Position numbers and translations under genes: made by a program
The notes under the pieces: generated by a model
What the model was told of the DNA's origin: nothing
What the model saw: only the letters and a program-made list of their open reading frames with translations
Databases searched by the model: none
Origin: Thermoflexales bacterium
GTDB taxonomy: Bacteria; Chloroflexota; Anaerolineae; Fen-1058
Length of the DNA stretch: 10,662 nucleotides
NCBI GenBank assembly: GCA_030834835.1
Contig: JAUQXD010000914.1
Coordinates: forward strand, 1-10,662
Reading direction: 5' to 3'
Shown: positions 8,337 to 10,662 of the stretch, one piece after another
Layout: each line of letters begins with the position of its first letter
How positions within the stretch are numbered: the first letter of the stretch is position 1

Positions 8337-8474
8337 GAATTTCGCTTGCCCCGCTCAATCGACGTCATCAGCATACACCTAAAACCGGTCGGTGGCACAC
8401 CAATAATTTGTTTTCGGTTTGAATTCAGTCAGAAGAACAACCCAGTATGTTATGTGTATCTAAATTTCATGACT

Positions 8475-8505
8475 TTGCATATATACAGGCGTTGCCATAT
8501 ATAAG
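8475..8505 (+). promoter_or_regulatory. Candidate promoter and overlapping dyad upstream of the rhodanese gene
   Basis: TTGCAT (8475-8480), a 17-nt spacer and TATATA (8498-8503) form a weak sigma-70-like pair; TATAAG at 8500-8505 is an alternative -10. The stretch also holds an imperfect dyad: ATATAT (8479-8484), ACA, GGC, GTT, GCC, ATATAT (8497-8502). It would give a leader of about 150 nt. An AT-rich dyad over a promoter would suit a repressor such as the ArsR-type protein encoded downstream, but nothing here proves that. Confidence 0.3.
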
Positions 8506-8653
8506 AAAACCTGAAGCATTACCTTAAGTGAATCAAATAGGCCAATGTGACATCCTTCACTATGGATGCTCAAACGGCTATGCCACAATAGTGACAAGTT
8601 TCTCAAATGCAGTTAAACCATGCCAGATTGTCCTGGCGAAGACAAAACACACG

Positions 8654-8659
8654 AAGGAG
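8654..8659 (+). promoter_or_regulatory. Ribosome binding site of the rhodanese lipoprotein
   Basis: AAGGAG lies 4 nt before the ATG at 8664 and 10 nt before a second in-frame ATG at 8670. Both starts give a good lipoprotein signal, so the choice of 8664 is not certain; the upstream in-frame ATG at 8607 would put a charged, Arg-rich stretch ahead of the signal and is unlikely. Confidence 0.75.
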
Positions 8660-8663
8660 AAAA

Positions 8664-10409
8664 ATGAAGATGCATAAGCTATTGATTTTGTTGATGGTCA
8701 TCGCCCTGTTCCTGAGTGCGTGTGCGCCCGCTGCCGCACCTGCCCCGGCCCCCGCTCTGGCCCAAGTCGAACCGACGAAGGCCCCCGCGCCCACCAAAGC
8801 CCCCGAGCCGACCGACGCCCCCAAACCGACGGATGTGCCAAAACCGGCCTTTGACACGAACAAGGCCGCGACCGACTTCATGTCGAATCTGCCCGCCGGC
8901 TACTTCGGCATGAAGAATACTGACGCGCTGAAGGCCCTGACGGCCGATCCCAAGCCGATGCTCATCGACCTGCGTGAACCGAAAGAGATCACCCAGACCA
9001 TCGACAGTGCGGTGAACATCCCGATTCGTTCGCTATTGAAGAATCTGGACAAGCTGCCCGCCAAAGATGCCCCGATCCTGTTCTATTGCGGCATCGGCCA
9101 TCGCGGCGGCATTGCAGCCACGTTGCTGCAAATGCTGGGCTACACCAACGCTAAGAGTATTCAAAGCGGTTTCAGCGGCTGGAAGAGCGCCAGCCTGCCC
9201 ATTATCGATAGCGCGCCCGTTGAGCCGAAGGTCAGCGGCGTGAAGGTCGAAGTCGATCAAGACTTGTTGGCCGCGCTCGACGCGTGGCTGGGCACCATGC
9301 CCGATGATTTTTGGGGCATCGCCACAACCGCCGCAGCCAAGGTCTTTGCGGCCGACCCCAAGCCGTTCATCCTCGACGTGCGCACCGAGCAGGAAATTCT
9401 GGCCGCCGGTTACATCGAGGGTTCGGTCAATATCGTGCTGTCCGACCTGGTCAAGAACCTGGACAAGCTGCCCGCCGACAAGGCTGCGCCCATCTACGTT
9501 TACTGCGGAGTGGGTCATCGCGGCAGCGTCGCGCTGACGGGCCTGCGGCTATTGGGCTACTCCGAAGTCAAGAGCATCAGCGGCGGCTTCAATAAGTGGA
9601 AGAAAGACGGTCTGCCCGTCGTCGGCGGCTTCGATGCGACCAAGATCGTGCCAGACTTCGTGGCAGCCATCCCCGATGGCTACTACGGCATGAAGAACAC
9701 CGACGCGCTGAAGGCCCTGGCGGCCGATCCTAAGCCGATGCTCATCGACCTGCGCGAGGCCAAAGAGATCACGCAGACCATCGAAGGCGCGGTCAACATT
9801 CCGGTGCGCGCGCTGTTGAAGAACCTGGATAAGCTGCCCGCCAAGGAGGCCACGATTCTGGTGTACTGCGGCATCGGCCATCGCGGCGGCATTGCGACCG
9901 CGCTGTTGCAGATGCTGGGCTACACTGGCGCCAAGAGCATCAACGGCGGCTTCAGCGGTTGGAAGGCCGCCAGCCTCCCGATCGTGGACGGCGGCCCCGT
10001 CGAGCCGAAGGCCAGCGGCGTGAAGGCTGAAGTCGATGCGACGCTGCTCGCTGGTCTGGATGCGTGGCTGGGCACCATGCCCGATGATTTCTGGGGCATC
10101 GCCCCTGCTGCGGCAGCCAAAGCCATCGCAACCGATCCCAAACCGGTCGTCATCGACGTGCGCGCCGAGCAGGAAATCAAGGATGCGGGCTACATCGAAG
10201 GTTCCATCAACATCCCGATGCGCGACTTGCTCGTGGACATGACTAAGTTGCCCGCCGACAAGGCCACACCCATCCTCACGTACTGCGCGGTCGGTCAACG
10301 CGGCAGCCTGGCGCTGACGGCTCTGCGCCTGATGGGCTACACCAACGTCAAGAGTATCAGCGGCGGCTTCGGCAACTGGGTCAAAGCCGGTCTGCCCGTC
10401 GTCAAGTAA
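8664..10409 (+). CDS. Lipoprotein with four tandem rhodanese domains
   Basis: A 581-residue protein. Its signal ends in the lipobox LSAC, so Cys20 should be lipidated and the protein anchored on the outer face of the membrane. A Pro/Ala/Lys/Thr spacer (about 21-60) follows, then four rhodanese domains at about 68-178, 198-318, 326-438 and 458-581. Each has the D-[LV]-R strand motif (LIDLRE, LDVRT, LIDLRE, IDVRA) and an active-site loop of the C-X4-R form: CGIGHRGG (Cys142), CGVGHRGS (Cys281), CGIGHRGG (Cys402), CAVGQRGS (Cys541). Rhodaneses carry sulfur as a cysteine persulfide, so all four may be able to bind sulfane sulfur; the true donor and acceptor are unknown. Domains 1 and 3, and 2 and 4, are sister pairs from one 260-codon duplication. 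A single or double domain is more usual. A stem-loop follows, then an ArsR-type regulator gene. Domain family is certain; the physiological role is inferred. Confidence 0.97.
   Translation: MKMHKLLILLMVIALFLSACAPAAAPAPAPALAQVEPTKAPAPTKAPEPTDAPKPTDVPKPAFDTNKAATDFMSNLPAGYFGMKNTDALKALTADPKPMLIDLREPKEITQTIDSAVNIPIRSLLKNLDKLPAKDAPILFYCGIGHRGGIAATLLQMLGYTNAKSIQSGFSGWKSASLPIIDSAPVEPKVSGVKVEVDQDLLAALDAWLGTMPDDFWGIATTAAAKVFAADPKPFILDVRTEQEILAAGYIEGSVNIVLSDLVKNLDKLPADKAAPIYVYCGVGHRGSVALTGLRLLGYSEVKSISGGFNKWKKDGLPVVGGFDATKIVPDFVAAIPDGYYGMKNTDALKALAADPKPMLIDLREAKEITQTIEGAVNIPVRALLKNLDKLPAKEATILVYCGIGHRGGIATALLQMLGYTGAKSINGGFSGWKAASLPIVDGGPVEPKASGVKAEVDATLLAGLDAWLGTMPDDFWGIAPAAAAKAIATDPKPVVIDVRAEQEIKDAGYIEGSINIPMRDLLVDMTKLPADKATPILTYCAVGQRGSLALTALRLMGYTNVKSISGGFGNWVKAGLPVVK
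8850..9629 (+). repeat. 780-bp coding repeat, copy 1 (rhodanese domains 1-2)
   Basis: First copy of a direct tandem repeat inside the rhodanese gene. Matching landmarks lie exactly 780 bp apart: TACTTCGGCATGAAGAA at 8901 against TACTACGGCATGAAGAA at 9681, CCGATGATTT at 9301 and 10081, and the catalytic TGC codons at 9087/9867 and 9504/10284. The first about eight codons have drifted most. Confidence 0.95.
9630..10409 (+). repeat. 780-bp coding repeat, copy 2 (rhodanese domains 3-4)
   Basis: Second copy, directly abutting the first and ending at the stop codon. I found no indel relative to copy 1 across the landmarks, so the duplication kept the frame and domain spacing exactly. Confidence 0.95.
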
Positions 10410-10427
10410 CTCTGCTGCGCCAGCGAT

Positions 10428-10465
10428 TTCAGATGAGGGCTGCCGGCTGGCAGCCCTCATCTGAA
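10428..10465 (+). terminator. Perfect 17-bp stem-loop after the rhodanese gene
   Basis: TTCAGATGAGGGCTGCC (10428-10444) pairs perfectly with GGCAGCCCTCATCTGAA (10449-10465) around a GGCT tetraloop, 18 nt after the stop codon. The stem is long and GC-rich at the loop, as in intrinsic terminators. The usual T-run is missing; only a short CTTTATC appears about 15 nt later. It may end transcription, protect the mRNA 3' end, or reduce read-through into the regulator gene. Confidence 0.75.
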
Positions 10466-10544
10466 GCCAACAGCGCACCTTTATCTAAGCCATTATTCCT
10501 TTATGCATAGATACGGCCAAACCGATAAAGCGTCGTGAACGGTC

Positions 10545-10550
10545 AAGGGA
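10545..10550 (+). promoter_or_regulatory. Ribosome binding site of the ArsR-type gene
   Basis: AAGGGA ends 8 nt before the ATG at 10559. It overlaps the other in-frame ATG at 10550, which would have no spacing, so 10559 is the better start. Confidence 0.65.
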
Positions 10551-10558
10551 TGACGATC

Positions 10559-10662
10559 ATGCACAAGCACCCCCAGAAAAGCGAAACCCAACTCTTGCAC
10601 ACACAGGTCTGTCAGGCGCTGGACGATCCGACCCGCATCATGACACTCTATCTGCTGGCGGA
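10559..10662 (+). CDS. ArsR/SmtB-family winged-helix regulator (N-terminal 34 codons, cut by window edge)
   Basis: The visible residues end in QVCQALDDPTRIMTLYLLA, the first helices of the ArsR/SmtB DNA-binding fold (typical form: ALxDPTRxxILxLL). This family usually represses its target by dimeric binding to an AT-rich dyad and is released by metal ions or, in the SqrR/BigR branch, by cysteine persulfide or disulfide formation. One Cys (residue 18) lies in the helix just before the ALDDPTR motif; whether it senses anything cannot be judged without the rest. It follows the multi-rhodanese gene on the same strand with a 149-nt gap containing a strong stem-loop, so it may be independently transcribed. 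An ArsR-rhodanese fusion cannot be excluded from this fragment. No specific ligand can be named. Confidence 0.8.
   Translation, partial: MHKHPQKSETQLLHTQVCQALDDPTRIMTLYLLA

Larger units (their letters stand above)
8323..8663. other. AT-rich divergent intergenic region
   Basis: This 341-nt gap separates the minus-strand kelch gene from the plus-strand rhodanese gene, so it must hold promoters for both. It is visibly more AT-rich than the flanking genes, most strongly at 8401-8530. No gene or RNA was recognised. The only structured elements I can support are the ribosome sites at each end and an AT-rich dyad near 8479-8502. No clear promoter for the kelch gene could be read. Confidence 0.7.

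Noticed and set aside
8358..8358. Upstream in-frame ATG as the kelch gene's start
   Set aside because: The 12 extra residues are polar and would precede the signal peptide, and the ideal AAGGAGG site points to the ATG at 8322.
8850..10409. Tandem repeat as a mobile or phage element
   Set aside because: The repeat is entirely coding, stays in frame and matches protein domain borders; there is no transposase, terminal inverted repeat or target-site duplication.
9549..10478. A 309-residue minus-strand frame opposite the rhodanese gene
   Set aside because: It mirrors the rhodanese repeat, has no family resemblance and runs through the stem-loop; the plus-strand frame has a lipobox and four catalytic motifs.

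Overview
The window looks like a chromosomal piece of a Chloroflexota bacterium (Anaerolineae, Caldilineae or a relative). The signs are moderately GC-rich DNA, very large secreted multidomain proteins built from beta-sandwich modules, a lipoprotein with a Pro/Ala/Thr/Lys linker right after the lipidated cysteine, and a secreted protein ending in a YLPVIRR-type C-terminus. The lineage is inferred from style and recalled family features; no rRNA or tRNA gene is present to confirm it.

Layout. Positions 1-5364 (minus strand) hold the first 1,788 codons of one giant secreted protein whose 3' end lies outside the window; no stop codon interrupts the frame. It combines a propeller-like N-terminal domain, a carboxypeptidase-regulatory-like domain, two CARDB-like domains around a P/Homo-B domain, a MAM/jelly-roll-like domain, a BACON-like sandwich interrupted by a choice-of-anchor-J-like domain, and a CBM48/AMPK-type E-set at the window edge. 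Positions 5365-5784 are non-coding and carry a TATAAT box, a leader hairpin and a stem-loop terminator. Positions 5785-8322 (minus) encode a second secreted protein: six kelch repeats, a DUF11 domain, and a second DUF11 domain apparently split by a nidogen-like insertion. Positions 8323-8663 are an AT-rich divergent intergenic region.

On the plus strand, 8664-10409 encodes a lipoprotein with four rhodanese domains arranged A-B-A-B. It arose by an exact 780-bp (260-codon) tandem duplication, and all four catalytic cysteines are kept. A strong stem-loop follows, and at 10559 an ArsR/SmtB-type repressor gene begins and runs off the window.

How the parts may work together. The two minus-strand genes look like envelope or extracellular adhesion/binding proteins. 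They appear to be transcribed separately, since a terminator and a new promoter lie between them. The plus-strand pair suggests a small sulfur-handling locus: a cell-surface multi-rhodanese protein next to a possible thiol- or metal-sensing regulator. That link rests on proximity and on known rhodanese/ArsR associations, not on direct evidence. No mobile element, CRISPR array or structural RNA gene was seen.
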